A stretch of 64,000 bases of DNA from Paramecium octaurelia (Eukaryota > Ciliophora > Oligohymenophorea > Peniculida > Parameciidae): assembly GCA_905182995.1 (NCBI GenBank), contig CAJJDP010000131.1, positions 242,307 to 306,306 of the forward strand, read 5' to 3'. This document shows positions 24,404 through 38,499 of this stretch, one piece after another (position 1 is the stretch's first letter; every line of letters begins with the position of its first letter). The position numbers and the translations under genes are program-made. The notes beneath the pieces are model-generated. The model was given only the letters and a program-made list of their open reading frames with translations, made no database searches and was not told the origin of the DNA.

Positions 24404-24682
24404 ATGAATATCATCAAAGATATTAAGGCGAGTTTAATAAGTGAATATCAAGAATCTTTTGACTTTGATGTGTAGAATAATTATGTGTGATATTGGGAAC
24501 AAGATATAAATGCTAAGGTCTCCTACATTTTAATTTTGATCTCAATACTAAGTCTTTTCCAATTATTTAAGTTTAACTGCCATTTGTATCTTAAGAAAAA
24601 ATAAGATTTTATTCTCATATATATGTTTATGTATTAATAATACGATTAAGAATTAAGGAATTCAGGACCTATGTTTTAATGA
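24404..24682 (+). pseudogene. Remnant with a membrane-like segment and an in-frame TGA
   Basis: From ATG 24404 one frame gives MNIIKDIKASLISEYQESFD, a TGA at 24488-24490, then YWEQDINAKVSYILILISI and LFQLFKFNCHLYLKKKQDF, ending at TGA 24680-24682. The block after the TGA has a hydrophobic helix followed by basic residues. It could be a dead membrane-protein gene or a fragment of one. I do not recognise it. Confidence 0.35.
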
Positions 24683-24945
24683 ATAATATAAAATAGTTTA
24701 ATTTTATAATAGAAAATAGAATTAACAATTCACTATTAAAATCGTTATACTAAGTAACATTACAAGATCATAAACAAGGAAAATAGATTCTCTGATATCA
24801 TTGGTATCAAGATGTTATGTTGAATAATTAGTGTGAGGGTAATTTTATTTAATTAATATAATTGTCAAATATTCTAATTATTTTGAAGAAACAAATAATT
24901 GTTTTTTGAACTATACAAATTATATATATAATTAACATATTTAAA

Positions 24946-27147
<2,202 letters not shown>

Positions 27148-27204
27148 AAAATCTTATTATCAATATAATACAATTGTGTACAATAAATTAATTAAATTAT
27201 TAAA

Positions 27205-28005
27205 ATGCAAACAGTGTTCAAGAATGCTTTAGCAAAATACAGAGTGGTATTTCTAAGACATGGTGAATCACAATGGAATAAGGAAAACAGATTTACAGGA
27301 TGGCATGATGTCACACTCTCATAAAAAGGAGTTGAAGAAGCTAAAGCTGCTGGATAATTACTAAAGAAGGAAGGATTCTAATTCCATTAGGTTTACACAT
27401 CAGTGTTGACTAGAGCTATTTAAACATATAACTATGCAGCTGAAGAAATGGGATGTCACTATTTGCCAGTCACCAAAAGTTGGAGACTTAATGAAAGACA
27501 TTATGGTGCCCTATAAGGCTTAAATAAGAGTGAGACAGCATAAAAGCATGGAGAGGATTAAGTCAAAATTTGGAGAAGATCATATGATATCCCACCTCCT
27601 CCTTTGGATCCAAAAGATGCCAGAAATCCAGCCAATGATAGAAGATACGCTGATGTTCCTAAAGATGCTTTACCACTCACTGAATGCCTCAAAGATACTG
27701 TTGTTAGAGTTATTCCATACTGGCATGATCATATTGCTAAGGATATTCTTGCTGGTAAGAATGTTTTGGTGGTTGCCCATGGAAATTCATTGAGAAGTAT
27801 TGTGAAGTACTTAGATAATGTTTCAGAAAAAGGTATGAGAATCTTTAATCAATTAGATATTCTTGAACTGAATATTCCAACAAGTGTTCCATTAGTTTAT
27901 GAGTTCGATAGCAATTTAAAATCTTTGGGATCCTATTACTTAGGAGATCAAGAAGAAATTAGAAAAAAGATGGAGGCTGTTGCTAAATAGGGAGCAAAGA
28001 AATGA
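27205..28005 (+). CDS. gpmA: 2,3-bisphosphoglycerate-dependent phosphoglycerate mutase
   Basis: An intronless frame of 267 codons, ATG 27205 to TGA 28003-28005, giving 266 aa; the family is about 250. The enzyme interconverts 3- and 2-phosphoglycerate in glycolysis in the cytosol. The phosphohistidine motif is [10 protein letters not shown] near residue 17, followed by [12 protein letters not shown], the conserved [26 protein letters not shown], and the second catalytic His in [10 protein letters not shown]. All key residues are present. It lies 57 bases downstream of the ABCF gene on the same strand. Confidence 0.95.
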
Positions 28006-28047
28006 TAAAATAAAATTGGTATCAATAAACAAAAACAAAAATCATCA

Positions 28048-29872
28048 TCACTCATCATCATTTGAAAAATGAAAGCTTTTTGAAGTAATCTTTGGTAATC
28101 TGTTTTTTCCTGATTCAGGTCTAAAACTTAGGTTATTTTCAACTAGTTATTGTCTGAAATCTGAATCGCAGAACAAACCTGAGAGTTATTTCACTTTTGC
28201 AGATAAATATTACATCTCAGCTTGAGGCCTAACCTCCATTCCATGTTCTAATTAAATAACAGTTCATACATTTTCCTTAAATATGAATAGGTCTCTGAGA
28301 TGAGTTCAAATATATCTTAGTGTCTCCAAAGACATCTTCATTATTCTGTAATGAGGGTTAGATATTAATTTTTAATTAATTTTAAGGATTTTACATTGTT
28401 TGTTAAAGTTTATCACCTTTTTAGTCAGGCTTTAATTATTCGTGTTGTTACTATTACAAATATTATTACACATATTATGGACTACTCATGTTATCAGAAA
28501 GATTTTTTTGTTCATTCGAATTGTTTCTTGTTAATTCTGCTTTTTATTTCTATTTCTGGGCTTCCAGTTTTAGCTCGTGTCGATAAGTTTTACAAATGTG
28601 GCCGAAAAGTAATTGAATGTGTCGAAATAGAATTTCTATTTATCCGATCTAATCTTTTAAACAGAATTGCTTTTCAATCTTTTTACTAATTAGCAATGGT
28701 CTAAACTTTTCTTGAGGTTTTTCAATTTGTTTAGTTTCTTGTATTTGTTAAGGATTCACCGGCATAGTATTTATAGATTTATGTATTCCATTAATTGATG
28801 ATCTGATGTTTTTCATTTCACAATCGATGGTGGCAATTTAATTTAAGGCTCCCTAATGTTATTGACAGTAATCGAATTCCATCTATTCCAATTTTTACTT
28901 TATTTAATTTTCATTTTTGAAGATCTACTCTTACTTTCTTTCCAGTTCCTTGAGTGTATTTTGGTCTTAAGCCAAAATTTGCATAATTTATTCATTATTG
29001 TTGATTTTTTGATATGAAGCATCTTGAAATTAACTGATCATTTATTCTCGTAAATCATTCATATTGGTTTTGAGGAGTTCTTACTAATCCTTTATGCTAA
29101 TTTAGATTATAATTGATTACCTATGAACCTATTGTTACAGGACTTCCTTGAATAAGGTGTTTTGATTTTATAATGCTTAGAGTTTTTTTTGTTGTTGCTT
29201 TTGACACTCAACCTAAAACTCTTTTGAAATGTTAAGATGGCTCTGAAACTCTTCATACTTAGATTCATATTTTCTGATTTGACATTGAAAGTTTTAAATT
29301 TAATGAAATTGATTTGTAATTCTTTCATCAATTAACTTTTGATATTCAATCATTTTGTTTTGAACAGTCTCTTCGGTCAATTTCAATACTTTGTCGACTA
29401 TAAACTACCCTATATTCTGGTTGGTTAACAAGTTCTTTTGAATTATACTAGCGATATAACGATCATTAGATTTTGATTCCCACTTCTTGTCTAATTCTTT
29501 AATTATTTCATCATATTGGCTGAATCTTTGCTCTAATTCTATTATTCTATTTTATTCTGAAATTTCTTTTTATTTTTAAATGCTTTCAAATTAGATGATT
29601 TTATCATTAACTTATTCCTCATATTTCTTATAAAGATTCCCTACCTATTGATCCAAATGCTCCTTCAACTCACTAACACTCTATGTAATATGAAATCATA
29701 CTTTAGTATTCTGATCACAGATTTATCGACTACTTTCATTTTCTTCTTTTTAGAGTGACAATTCGCTTTAGATTTATTCGATAAAGAAATTAGTTTTCGT
29801 GTCTAACAACTTAAACTCTTAATTTAGAGTGCTTATCCTCAGTAGCAGATCAGCATTGATGCTCTATGTCAT
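28048..29872 (-). CDS. Long coiled-coil protein
   Basis: ATG at 29872, introns of 21 and 22 nt, TGA at 28048-28050; spliced 1782 nt, 593 aa. From about residue 20 to 430 it is nearly continuous coiled coil rich in Glu, Gln, Lys and Asn (for example SVSELKEHLDQQVGNLYKKY). A shorter C-terminal part has mixed residues ending LSFRPESGKNRLPK. No catalytic domain or membrane segment. Such proteins in ciliates are often cytoskeletal or basal-body components, but that is only an inference. Confidence 0.7.
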
Positions 29873-30014
29873 AATTAAGTTATTAATTTTTAGATTATTT
29901 TATAATCATTCTCTTGAGGATATATGTGATTTTACAAAGGATAAAATACAGTAATAAAACATGACTTGTAAATTAATGAATTTGAGAATATTTATATAAT
30001 ATATTAATAAATAG

Positions 30015-30430
30015 ATGATAAAGGAAAAAGTGATTTTGAGAAGTGAAGTTTATCATGTGTATTCATCAGAATAGTAGGAAAGAATGAAGGTGTATTTCGA
30101 TTTATCAGAAAGTAATGATCACATTGATTTAAATGGTAGAATATCAAAAGTGTTTGGAACCATGTTAAAAGTTAGTTGATGGAGAGATTTGCAAAAAGAA
30201 TTGTGAAAGTATCTTCGACGAATACACTAAATTACTACAGCATCGCTACGAGGGAGACAAAAAGCAATTAATTGATGCCAAAGTATTTCACTCATTCTAA
30301 GAATTAGGTTTCTGGATTGCCCACATTTGATAGTTTCAAGAGAAAGGACAGAGGCTTCTTTTATAAAGTTTTCGGGTTTAATTTCAGCGAATTCTGGGAA
30401 CCTGATCAGAGACAAATCAAGCAAATCTGA
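30015..30430 (+). CDS. Hypothetical 120-residue protein
   Basis: ATG at 30015, introns 30171-30198 (28 nt) and 30283-30307 (25 nt), TGA at 30428-30430; spliced 363 nt, 120 aa. Segments: MIKEKVILRSEVYHVYSSEQ, a central KLLQHRYEGDKKQLID, and an aromatic C-terminus (FFYKVFGFNFSEFWEPDQ). The two introns bring three pieces into one frame, which supports a real gene. It ends 50 bases from the convergent kinase-like gene. No family recognised. Confidence 0.6.
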
Positions 30431-30480
30431 ATATGCAAAACTAAAGAATTTGTATATATATAAAAAAAACACTTTTAATT

Positions 30481-31465
30481 TCAAGAATCAATTTCAAACC
30501 AAGAATGCTGCATTAATTCTTGGCAAGATGGTCTTTTATTTGGGTCCATTTCAAGCATCTAAGTTATTAGGTTTTATAGTTCTTTTGATCTCTTTTTCCA
30601 ATCAAATTTTCTAAAGGGTATGGGACCTTATGAATACTTGTATCTAGAAAAATAATAATAGATTGAACGACCCTTGAATTTGAGTAGGTTTATAACCACA
30701 ACTCATTGTATACAATATTATTCCAAGAGACCAGATATCTATTTTAGGAGTCACCACAGCATTGTTTGTTATTTCTGGGGCTATGTAATTGGCTGTTCCA
30801 CACTTCACTGGCATCAGACCTTGTCCTGTGTTTAGATCGTAGACATGCACCAATCCTAAGTCTCCTAATTTTACCTAATTAACAAAGTTGAATACATTTC
30901 TAAAGACTTGATCCTCCAGTTTTTCACAGAACAGATTCTCTAATTTGATGTCACAGTGAATATATCCTAGCCAAGAATCGGTAGAATACCTTGCTTATGC
31001 AGGTAGTCTAGTCCTTCCAATACATCCGACATGTAGGACTTCATTTTGGCCTCTGTTGATATTATCTTAAGTTCCTTTACATATTTATGTGATTGTTATT
31101 ACAGTTTCAATTTTGTCCCTAAAATAGTTAGCATTGTTCATGTATTCTAAAATTAGTGTATATTCTTCCTCATTTTGAAAACAATCATATAATTCCACTA
31201 AATGATCATTTTTAATTTAAGAATGCACTTAACATTCCATCAAAGCTTATTTTCTTTATATATCATTGAACAATTGTTCTTTACAAATGTGTTTAACGAC
31301 GACTGTCTACTTATTATTTTATTCTGATACTTGTTGTAATTCATCATCATAACCTAATTCAATTTAAGTTGGAGACATTTCTTCATTATATATTTCCTCC
31401 AAGTCCTTGTATCTGATTCTAAATTAATCCTTTGAAAATATTTTGGGTTAGTATTCGTTTATCAT
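30481..31465 (-). CDS. Atypical protein kinase (possible pseudokinase)
   Basis: ATG at 31465, TGA at 30481-30483, with at least two introns (23 and 28 nt). Readable kinase features: VVVKH (ATP Lys), LILEYM (hinge), YLHKQ, YIHCDIKLENLF (catalytic loop with HCD instead of HRD), KLGDLGL (DLG instead of DFG), CGTANYIAPEI, DIWSLGIILYTM and a C-lobe ending RPSCQELMQHSWF. Catalytic Asp, Lys and Asn are kept, so weak activity is possible. No Gly-rich loop is evident. Around 31140 the frame shifts by one base between EYMNNAN and GTKLKLQQQ, and I found no GT-AG intron there, so the gene could be damaged. Confidence 0.65.
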
Positions 31466-31518
31466 TCTTACTTTGAATTAAATATAATATATATTAATTT
31501 CCTTATATTACTCAATAT

Positions 31519-31812
31519 TCAAAATAGTACACACTATTGATTTTATAAAAAATATCTCAAGACTCCTTCAATTGTCATTTGACCATCCTGATTTGGTTTA
31601 ACCTGAATCAAGAGATCCATTAGTTTATTCTCTAGAAATTCTAATTAATTTTTAACACCAGTATTGGTATTTTTATCATAAAATAATGTGTCAATTTCTT
31701 TGTTGAAATTTTCAGTCTCATCCTTTTATGATCACTAAATCTATTATTGAAATGTCTTAATTACACTTTGCAAATTGGAACATTTAGTTAGAGTGATTAC
31801 ATCGACTTTCAT
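31519..31812 (-). CDS. Small hypothetical protein or remnant
   Basis: From ATG 31812 to TGA 31519-31521, 98 codons, reading MKVDVITLTKCSNLQSVIK, then QKDETENFNKEIDTLFYD and MTIEGVLRYFL. One TGA interrupts the frame after FQQQIQ. An unusually long 42-nt intron starting GTAATT would remove it without changing frame, but shorter options do not. Either a small gene with a long intron or a recently broken one. Confidence 0.4.
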
Positions 31813-31944
31813 TAAGGATGATCTATATGATCGGGAAATTATAATTAGCAAAAATAATATATTTCGAATTTATTTCGTTGAAAAAGATTGTAAAATTTAT
31901 AAAATAGTCAAAAGATTTAAACGGGATTTTGAGTTTTTATTTGT

Positions 31945-32450
31945 TCATTAGTTAGGTTTTCTGAAGTTACTATAAATCACTCTCTACTTTTTATCAAATG
32001 TGACTTTTTTAACTGATTTTTGAGATTCTCCATCATTTTGACAATTCCTTGGACTTGGAGGATGTTTAAGTATCGGCTTATATTTTACTACTCTATTCAG
32101 TACATAATACCTTCAAGCAGTGCGCTATTTGAATCATCTCGTGAATCATTTTATTATTCATTTTGATTGTCTTGGGGATTTAGGTGGATTCCTTCCAATT
32201 ATTGTAAAGGTTCAATTTTATTTTCAGTAACCTCCTATTTTGAAGTGCTTTAATCCTAAGAGGACTGTTAGGGAATTGAATATTATCTTTCCCTTTGAAT
32301 ATCCATAATCTCATCAGGAAAATGCAAATTAATTATCGGTTATAACTTATGAGTCTTGGGAGGCTTAGTTATATGAATCTGGGGCTTATTCTGAAGAGTA
32401 ATTTCATTTTGGGAAATATTCTAAGCATTTGGGCATATTTGAGCACCCAT
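31945..32450 (-). CDS. Small protein with a PP1-docking (RVxF-type) motif
   Basis: ATG at 32450, a 23-nt intron (32088-32110), TGA at 31945-31947; spliced 483 nt, 160 aa. The protein is disordered-looking, rich in Gln, Asn, Ser and Pro. Near the C-terminus SVKKVTFDKKQRVIY contains K-V-T-F, which fits the [RK]-x(0-1)-[VI]-x-F docking consensus of protein phosphatase 1 regulators and inhibitors. Binding to PP1 is an inference from that motif alone. Intron splicing joins the N-terminal acidic/Gln part to this motif in frame. Confidence 0.6.
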
Positions 32451-32890
32451 CAATAAATGCTTAATCTAAAAGATGATAATATTTATTTGATCGCATAAAA
32501 TTAGAAAATGATAGATTGCCAAAACTTAGAAATAAAAAAAACCTTGGAAACGTAAATTACTAAGAAATGTATTTAATTTAAATTTTTGAAATTCTCAATT
32601 ATGAATACTTCCATTCTAATCATATTTATTAAATATATATTACAAAAATAATTAATAAATAATTAATGAATTTTAAATGAGCACTAACTTCATCACAATC
32701 TCTAAAAATTCTCATCAAATAATAAATTAAAAATTGTTATTAAAATAATTCAAACTAAATAATATTAAACAAACTGATATTATAAATTAATTATGATTTC
32801 AATCTGACAATTTCAATTTACAGGCTAAATAACTAATAAATAGACCACTCAACCACACATGATGACTAATAAACAAAAATTCTAAATTAC
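32451..32890. other. Intergenic, nothing recognised
   Basis: About 440 bases, AT-rich with A runs. No gene signal seen. Confidence 0.6.
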
Positions 32891-33521
32891 TCATAATATG
32901 ATATTACTTTTGATTGTATCTGAAAAATTACGCTACACTTAAAGGATGTTGAATGCAATAACAAAAATTAAAAATAAAATTACACAAGCTAATGCCCAAC
33001 TCCAAGCAGCAAAATTATTTATACAAATAATCGAGACTGATAATAGTGGAAAATATGTTGAAACCAATTAATTCAATCCATCAAACACTTTGGCCGTCCT
33101 GGTCTAATTTTGAATATTATTGTATACATTTTATGTAAGATTTGGAGAGATTGTTGATAATTGGGGAATTTACTAGAATTATTATTATGACTATTGTATC
33201 TATTTTCTTTCTCCTTCATCTACCATATTCATCTGTTGATGGTGTAAATCGTTCCCAACAATTTGTACCTCTAAAATACAATTAATGGTTATCTCATATA
33301 CCTGGCCCTTGAATTCCATCATGATCCAGTCTCTTAGGCTCATTGCTTTTACGATCCTGAAGACTTTATTAACTATATGACTTTGCTCTATTTTCTGATT
33401 AATCCAAATGAATGCTAGTCTTAATGTAAAATTTCAGTAGAACAGCACTTACGAATAGTAAAAAGGGAAAGAAAAACCAGAAAAACTCAATAACTTGAGA
33501 GGATGTAATCTATTCTGACAT
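32891..33521 (-). CDS. Small multi-span membrane protein
   Basis: ATG at 33521, a 31-nt intron (33271-33301), TGA at 32891-32893; spliced 600 nt, 199 aa. A hydrophobic helix near the N-terminus (FFWFFFPFLLFVSAVLL), a polar Gln-rich middle (QIQQSQQQQFQQIPQLS), and two C-terminal helices (YFPLLSVSIICINNFAAW and ALACVILFLIFVIAFNIL). Topology suggests three spans with a large loop. Family and function unknown. Confidence 0.65.
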
Positions 33522-33979
33522 TAGTAATTTGAAATTAATATTAGTATATTTTAGGGGAAACAAAAATTAACTAAAAATAATCCCATTCTCAAAGAACTTT
33601 ATTTGATTGGGTGTTGTCAAAAAGATCATACACTCTGAGGGTGCATGATTCGCATTATAATAATGAAGATTCAAAAAACAAAGTGTAATAGTTGATGTAG
33701 TTGTAGTTATAATTGAAGTACAATTTTCATAAAACAAAATAAGAATAATATTTATAAACAAGAATTCATTTTTTCTAAGCAAATGTTCATTTATCTTTCA
33801 TAATCAAGAGATGGGTTTTATACAAATTTGAAAAGTTTTCTAATTATTAATAATTATTATAGAGGTAATTTGTGCTGTCATCCGAAAGATTTGTGTCAGA
33901 GTTGATTTCCACTATAACAGCACTTTATGAAATCTACATAGGATTTTATAAAATGTTAGAAATTGACGATTACTTTTTT
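33522..33979. other. Intergenic, nothing recognised
   Basis: AT-rich spacer between two minus-strand genes. Short open frames here overlap the 3' end of the CK1 gene or lack protein-like composition. Confidence 0.55.
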
Positions 33980-35048
33980 TCAAAGCATTCCAAAGTAGAA
34001 GGTATTTACAAAGATTGGCTAATGTTTTGTTATGTATATTTACCATTTAACTGAAAAAGGCTACATTTTTTCACTCTATTGCATGGTTTTAGCCTATGCA
34101 ATGACCTCCTCTTCTTTGCACCAATCAAACAAATTGTCGTACTCAAATCCATGTCTTTATCCTAATTTCCTAAAGAGATTTATTAAATAATCATAATCAG
34201 GTTCAACCGAGAAACTGAGACTCTTAATATGACTCAAAAATTAGATTGATGAAATTTACTCTAAAGCTTTTTGGAACTCAATTGGTAAATCCTAACAAAT
34301 TTCAGTAGAGCTTAATTTAATTTTTTTATCGCCTATCAGTTTTTATCTCTCTTTGTTGTTTTGAGAAAGTTAGTGTTGCCATGGTAGAACTCTTTAATCT
34401 AAATTAAAAATCCTTTATACCCTTTCAAAAATAGAACCAAGATGTAGATTAGTGTTTCCAGGTCGTCTTTTCTACTTAATTCATGACCCTTATGGGCAGC
34501 GATAGGAGCATATCGAGTAGTTCCTACAAAGGGCCTCCCCTCTCTAAATGGTCTAAATGTCATAAGATCTATTTTTACATATGTTTTTAAGTGTTATCTC
34601 TGTATATCTTACTAATCCCAAAATCTACAATGTAAATTTATCTCTAATGATACATTAGATTTTCAGGCTTCAAATCTCTGTGCAAGATGGATTTCTAATG
34701 AACATTCTTCAGAATTTATATTAATTAATCTGCAATCATTAATACTGTTTTGAGAGTGAATTTTCGGTATTCCTTCAAATAGCACCCAAGATCCTTGGAT
34801 AACAATTGCATTACAAGGACATTTTGTCCATTGTGGGTTCCATTCCAATAGATTTAGGGGATTCCTGTAATTTTTTACAATCGAGATAAGGCTGAGACTT
34901 CTCTTTCCAAGGTTTGAGGTTTGTCCTTTTTCTCAATCTTGATAGCAACAGAAGTTTTAGTTGGGATGTTCTCACCCTCATAGACTATCCCATAACTACC
35001 GGCTGATAATTTCTTTATTAGTTGATATTGATTGTTAATGTAATTCAT
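33980..35048 (-). CDS. Casein kinase 1 family protein kinase
   Basis: ATG at 35048, introns of 26 and 29 nt, TGA at 33980-33982; spliced 1014 nt, 337 aa. Motifs: LSAGSYGIVYEG (Gly-rich loop), VAIKIEKK (ATP Lys), ILHRDLKPENLM, VDFGISKIYRD, then the CK1-specific VGTTRYAPIAAHKGHELSR, DDLETLIYILVLFLKG and LPWQ. The family usually has VGTARYASINTHLG at this position. CK1 enzymes phosphorylate acidic or primed substrates, and Paramecium has many copies. The C-terminal tail after the kinase is about 60 residues. Confidence 0.9.
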
Positions 35049-35515
35049 ATTATTTTTCAAAATAATTTAATATTTTAAAGTTACCCATAATATATATTAT
35101 TTCATCATAATTAAATTAGTGCAATATTGAGGTTTGAATGGAATAAATTTAAAAAAAATTTAGAGTGTTGAATTTGTTAATCAACATTGAATGATGGAAA
35201 TCGCTTATTGGGATACCCAAAGGAAGTAGTACTCATAGAGCACGCATTTGCTGCACTATCTATAGACAAACACTTTAATTTGGCAAATTGGATGAGTGTG
35301 GAGTCTCTATCATTACAAATCAAATATACTAATTATAATTTAAACTATAATTAATGCATACAGCTTATAATATACCAAAATATATCTTCTAAAATTAATT
35401 TATTAAATATTATTTTTAAATTTCCTCATATATTTGAAGGAAATAATGCCTTTCTTGGTGGTTTATATACATTACACATTAATTGATAATAAATATATAT
35501 TTAAAAGTTCAATAA
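35049..35515. other. Intergenic (divergent promoters), nothing else recognised
   Basis: About 470 bases between the CK1 gene and a divergent plus-strand gene. AT-rich, with no motif I can name. Confidence 0.55.
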
Positions 35516-37211
35516 ATGGCAGCAGAGGGCTCGTTAGAATGGAAATATATGCCCGTGACTGGGGTTTTAGTCGATCAAAAATCAAATAAAGTGATATGGG
35601 AGCTGAAATCTGAAGATTCTAAGTGGCCAAAAGATTTATTTACAGTCTCCATTTCCTAGTCGAAGGAGTTCATGTCTGATCCTGAGCTTGGATGGAATTG
35701 GCACAAATCATGGAACTTACCTGACATAAATTACACATTAAATGTACTGATTAATCAAGTATGAAGTTTAAAAACAATGATACTACAATGAGAGACTTTA
35801 GAGGAGGGATTTTGGAAGTGTAAATTTTTGTTATCAAAAGAGGACTGATTACTAATCAATACATTAGTCTTGGGTTAAGAGGAAATACCAAATTAGCATT
35901 ATTTGAACCTTCTATAACATTTAGTGGATTGAAATTTGCAACTACATCCTACAATAATAAAGTAATTCAGAAATTTAGATTTAGTACTCCAAGTTTAACT
36001 TTATATTTGTGTTATCTTATTCCAGAAAAGAAGAAGTTCTGATATTAGACTCATAGATCTCTTCAGATGTGTTTGTTGACTCAAGAAATAGAACTGGTCA
36101 TAACAGTAGAGACATATCCTAAGAAATGTTTTTAGATCTTTTTCCTCCCTAGTTAATTGATTAAATATTTTATAAAAGAGAAAATGCGAAACAGAACTGC
36201 AAATTTAGTTAAATTGATAAATCACTTCAAGGTTTTATTAATTACTACACATCTCCTAACATTAGGAACAAGATTAAGCATCCACTCTTCATGGTTATGA
36301 AGTTCCCTAAATGTGTCAAATTATTCTTTAGTGCTAATTTTATAAAAAAGTCGGAGAGCGTATTAATGCAAGTGTTGTCCCATTTAAGTTAAGTCAAACA
36401 ACAATTGAGCCAGTCAAATGAGATGAAACTTTTAATAAAAGTTGAAAATTCTAATTAAAACACATTAAAGAAAGTAAATTTTATTAATATATTATAGGCT
36501 CTAGATATAATTAAATAGTTGGAGAATAATTATTATGAAATATACACTCAAAGAGCCAACATCCCCTCAGACGCAGTAGAAATAACCGACATCTACTCTT
36601 TAACTAGAGAATACAAGAGGAAATACCAACATTTTATCGATCATGCAGAAGGCAAGAAATAAAATGAAAATTTTAATGGCTCCAAGGCTCTAAATGCCAA
36701 GTTGAAGCAAACCTAGAAAGGTCTTGACTAAATTGTGTTCCAAGATGACCCCAAATAACACTTAATTCAAGTGGCTGCTGACCGTATGCAGCCTCTTTAA
36801 GGCCAGATTCGTTAAATATCTAAAAAAATATAATTAAATCACCAACAACATAGTAAAGAGGACCAAGGAAACCAAGCAGAACAAGTAAAAGACGAGAAGG
36901 AATAAGAAAATCATGCTTAAAATTTGTTAGAGAAATAGGTAGTTTAAAAAGATAAGTAAATTTATTATTTTATTTAGAATAATGAAACAGGGCGCTGCTA
37001 TGAATCCTAATCTTTAGAATAACCAATTTTAAGCTCCTGAAGTAATATAATCTTTATGTAGATCTTCAATCAATTCTCCAATCTTTAATACTGTAATGCC
37101 TACCAATAAGATTACAACTAATTCCTATAGTGTTACCATAACAATCAATCATATGGAAATTTTAATTTAATGTATCCCTATTATTACCACCAATATCAAC
37201 CAAAGGAATGA
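35516..37211 (+). CDS. Unknown 527-residue protein with coiled-coil C-terminal half
   Basis: ATG at 35516, five introns (23, 23, 24, 22 and 20 nt), TGA at 37209-37211; spliced 1584 nt. The N-terminal half is beta-rich (LEWKYMPVTGVLVDQKSNK, ITNQYISLGLRGNTKLALFE, FIFVLSYSRKEEVLILDS). A helical middle (FINYYTSPNIRNKIKHPLF) is followed by coiled coil rich in Lys and Gln. The tail ends in a Tyr/Asn-rich sequence (NLMYPYYYHQYQPKE). Splicing is consistent throughout. I do not recognise the family. Confidence 0.65.
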
Positions 37212-37232
37212 ATTATAAATATAATTTTATAT

Positions 37233-38345
37233 TCAGAAAAATTATTTATAAATTTCCAATTTTCCTTATTATCTCAAAATTTATTTATCATAGTTAACTG
37301 CTAGGATTTCCTGGGAATGATTTAAGTTTTCGACAGGAACTAGCTTCTTGAAGGGCCCCTTGTGTTTTCTTTTGGTATGAGGTATTTAGTTATTTGATGT
37401 ACTATTTTTAATTAATTAGAACTCCTTCTGATCGTTTATTATTTTACATAAGCTCGATGTTTCTCGAGCCAATTGACTCAACCCTTCTACCTATAAATAA
37501 TGAGGATGTCTACTTATAGATTTTGGATAGAATTTCCTTGAGCTGCCAATTCATTTACCTTGTCCTACCTTTCTTCAAATCTTTAGACAAAACTCTTGGG
37601 TCTCTTATAAACACCTGAGTTGTTCATCTATTTTATGATTTCCAAACCTTTTGCCTTTATTTTTTAGTTGGTTTCCAATACTTCTGAACTCGATCTTAAT
37701 TATCTTTCCTTAAAGTCAAGAGAATATTACCCATAACTTATTTCCGTGTCTTTCTGCATCAGTTTATATTAAATCCAAAAGTTTTCTATCCTCATTCCTT
37801 TCTCTTTCTGCCTAAATTTTATTATAAATTGATTAGGAAACGTGTCTTTTACATCTTTAAGCTGACTTTATCACTCTTTGTTGCCAATCTATTTATTGTT
37901 ATTCAAAAGATTTCATGATTCTATCATCTTTCTCAGCAGCAGCCAGATCTGCTTGACTTAATTTTGATAAAGGAAGTTTAAATTGGTTCATTTTTTATTA
38001 GATATGCACTTATCGAATTTCATCTTCAACCTAGCCAAGTTCCATATCAAACTCAATGAATTAATCCTCTTCTACTTGATTAATTTGTTGTTTTTGTGAA
38101 ACCTTGGATTTATATTCTTTGTAACTTATGGGCTTGATTTTTATATTCATCGATGAATCTTCTGTAGGTTATGGATTGTTTAATTTTTTATCCATGATTT
38201 CCGGTTTACCAACTATATAGTACGGAACTATCTTTCCATTTCTATATAATCGCTATTCGTCAACCTCTTGTTAAGTCATAAAGATGTTTGCGTTTTTGTT
38301 TAAAGTTATAGACTTCCTCAATAAGTAGTGTTAAACAGAAGACAT
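37233..38345 (-). CDS. Coiled-coil protein, family unknown
   Basis: ATG at 38345, introns of 22 and 23 nt, TGA at 37233-37235; spliced 1068 nt, 355 aa. An N-terminal segment with VPYYIVGKPEIMDKK is followed by a Gln/Glu/Lys-rich helical region (SIYNKIQAERERNEDRKLL) and a basic C-terminus (KHKGPFKKLVPVENLNHSQ). No membrane or catalytic signature. Its end lies 21 bases from the convergent plus-strand gene. A cytoskeletal role is plausible only by composition. Confidence 0.65.
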
Positions 38346-38499
38346 TTATTAAAAAATTTAATAAAAAGGTGATTATAAATATATTATATTTTGATAAAAC
38401 CTCAAGCCTCCAAGAAACCTGTTTAAAATTTCAGTTAACTGCTTTTCAAAATCTCAATTAAATGGTATCCCATATCCTCAATTATTGTTACATTAAAAT

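Noticed and set aside
30327-30614. Plus-strand 95-residue frame
   Set aside because: It is a shifted frame over the last exon of the 30015-30430 gene and the antisense of the kinase-like gene.
33872-34054. Plus-strand 60-residue frame
   Set aside because: It overlaps the 3' end of the CK1 gene on the other strand and lacks support.
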